Shown here piece after piece: positions 5,848-5,884 of a stretch of 5,884 bases of DNA. The notes below the pieces were generated by a model. The model searched no databases and was not told where the DNA came from. It saw only the letters and a program-made list of their open reading frames with translations. The translations under genes were made by a program, and so were the position numbers. The stretch's first letter is position 1, and every line of letters starts with the position of its first letter. Origin of the DNA: JAZQLP01 sp045542755 (GTDB lineage: Bacteria > Bacillota > Clostridia > Oscillospirales > UBA644); NCBI GenBank assembly GCA_045542755.1, contig JAZQLP010000003.1, positions 1 through 5,884 of the forward strand, written 5' to 3'.

Positions 5848-5884
5848 GCTTCAAAATATTCAGGATGTCCGATTGCGGATGAGC

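Noticed and set aside
5868..5879. Small inverted repeat TCCG-ATTG-CGGA after the transporter
   Set aside because: The stem is only four pairs and the window ends at 5884, so it cannot be told whether a terminator begins here.

Overview
The window looks like accessory or carbohydrate-related DNA from an anaerobic member of the Bacillota, most likely class Clostridia. Every well-placed start has a strong Shine-Dalgarno sequence (AGGAGG or AAAGGAGG), promoters match the sigma-A consensus, base composition is low to middling, and the AraC regulator and flavin reductase have the look of clostridial gut or rumen proteins. This placement is inference from style; no marker gene is present.

Layout. 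(1) Positions 2-1612, plus strand: the 3' part, nearly all, of a gene for a protein made of two tandem SGNH-hydrolase-like (DUF4886-type) domains. (2) 1613-1744: a structured intergenic stretch with three consecutive stem-loops, one terminator-like and one abutting the next gene's ribosome binding site. (3) 1745-2305, plus: a flavoredoxin/flavin-reductase-like FMN-binding protein. (4) 2314-2351: a strong hairpin terminator between convergent units. (5) 2359-4081, minus: a two-gene operon, an AraC-family regulator (2861-4081) followed 10 bases later by a short membrane-anchored protein of unknown function (2359-2850). (6) 4082-4323: a divergent control region with a perfect-consensus promoter for the regulator and an extended -10 promoter without a recognisable -35 for the transporter. 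(7) 4324-5847, plus: a GPH-family (MelB-like) sugar:cation symporter. Only 37 bases follow it. No gene-free stretch exceeds 242 bases.

How it may work together. The divergent AraC/transporter pair is a classic arrangement in which the one-component regulator controls uptake of a glycoside or oligosaccharide. An SGNH-type esterase nearby fits removal of acyl groups from an imported sugar, but the window does not prove that link. The flavin reductase has no obvious role in such a pathway. No RNA genes, mobile elements or CRISPR arrays were seen. The points most worth checking are the near-exact tandem duplication of the SGNH domain, the stacked RNA structures before the flavin reductase, and the architecture of the divergent promoter region.
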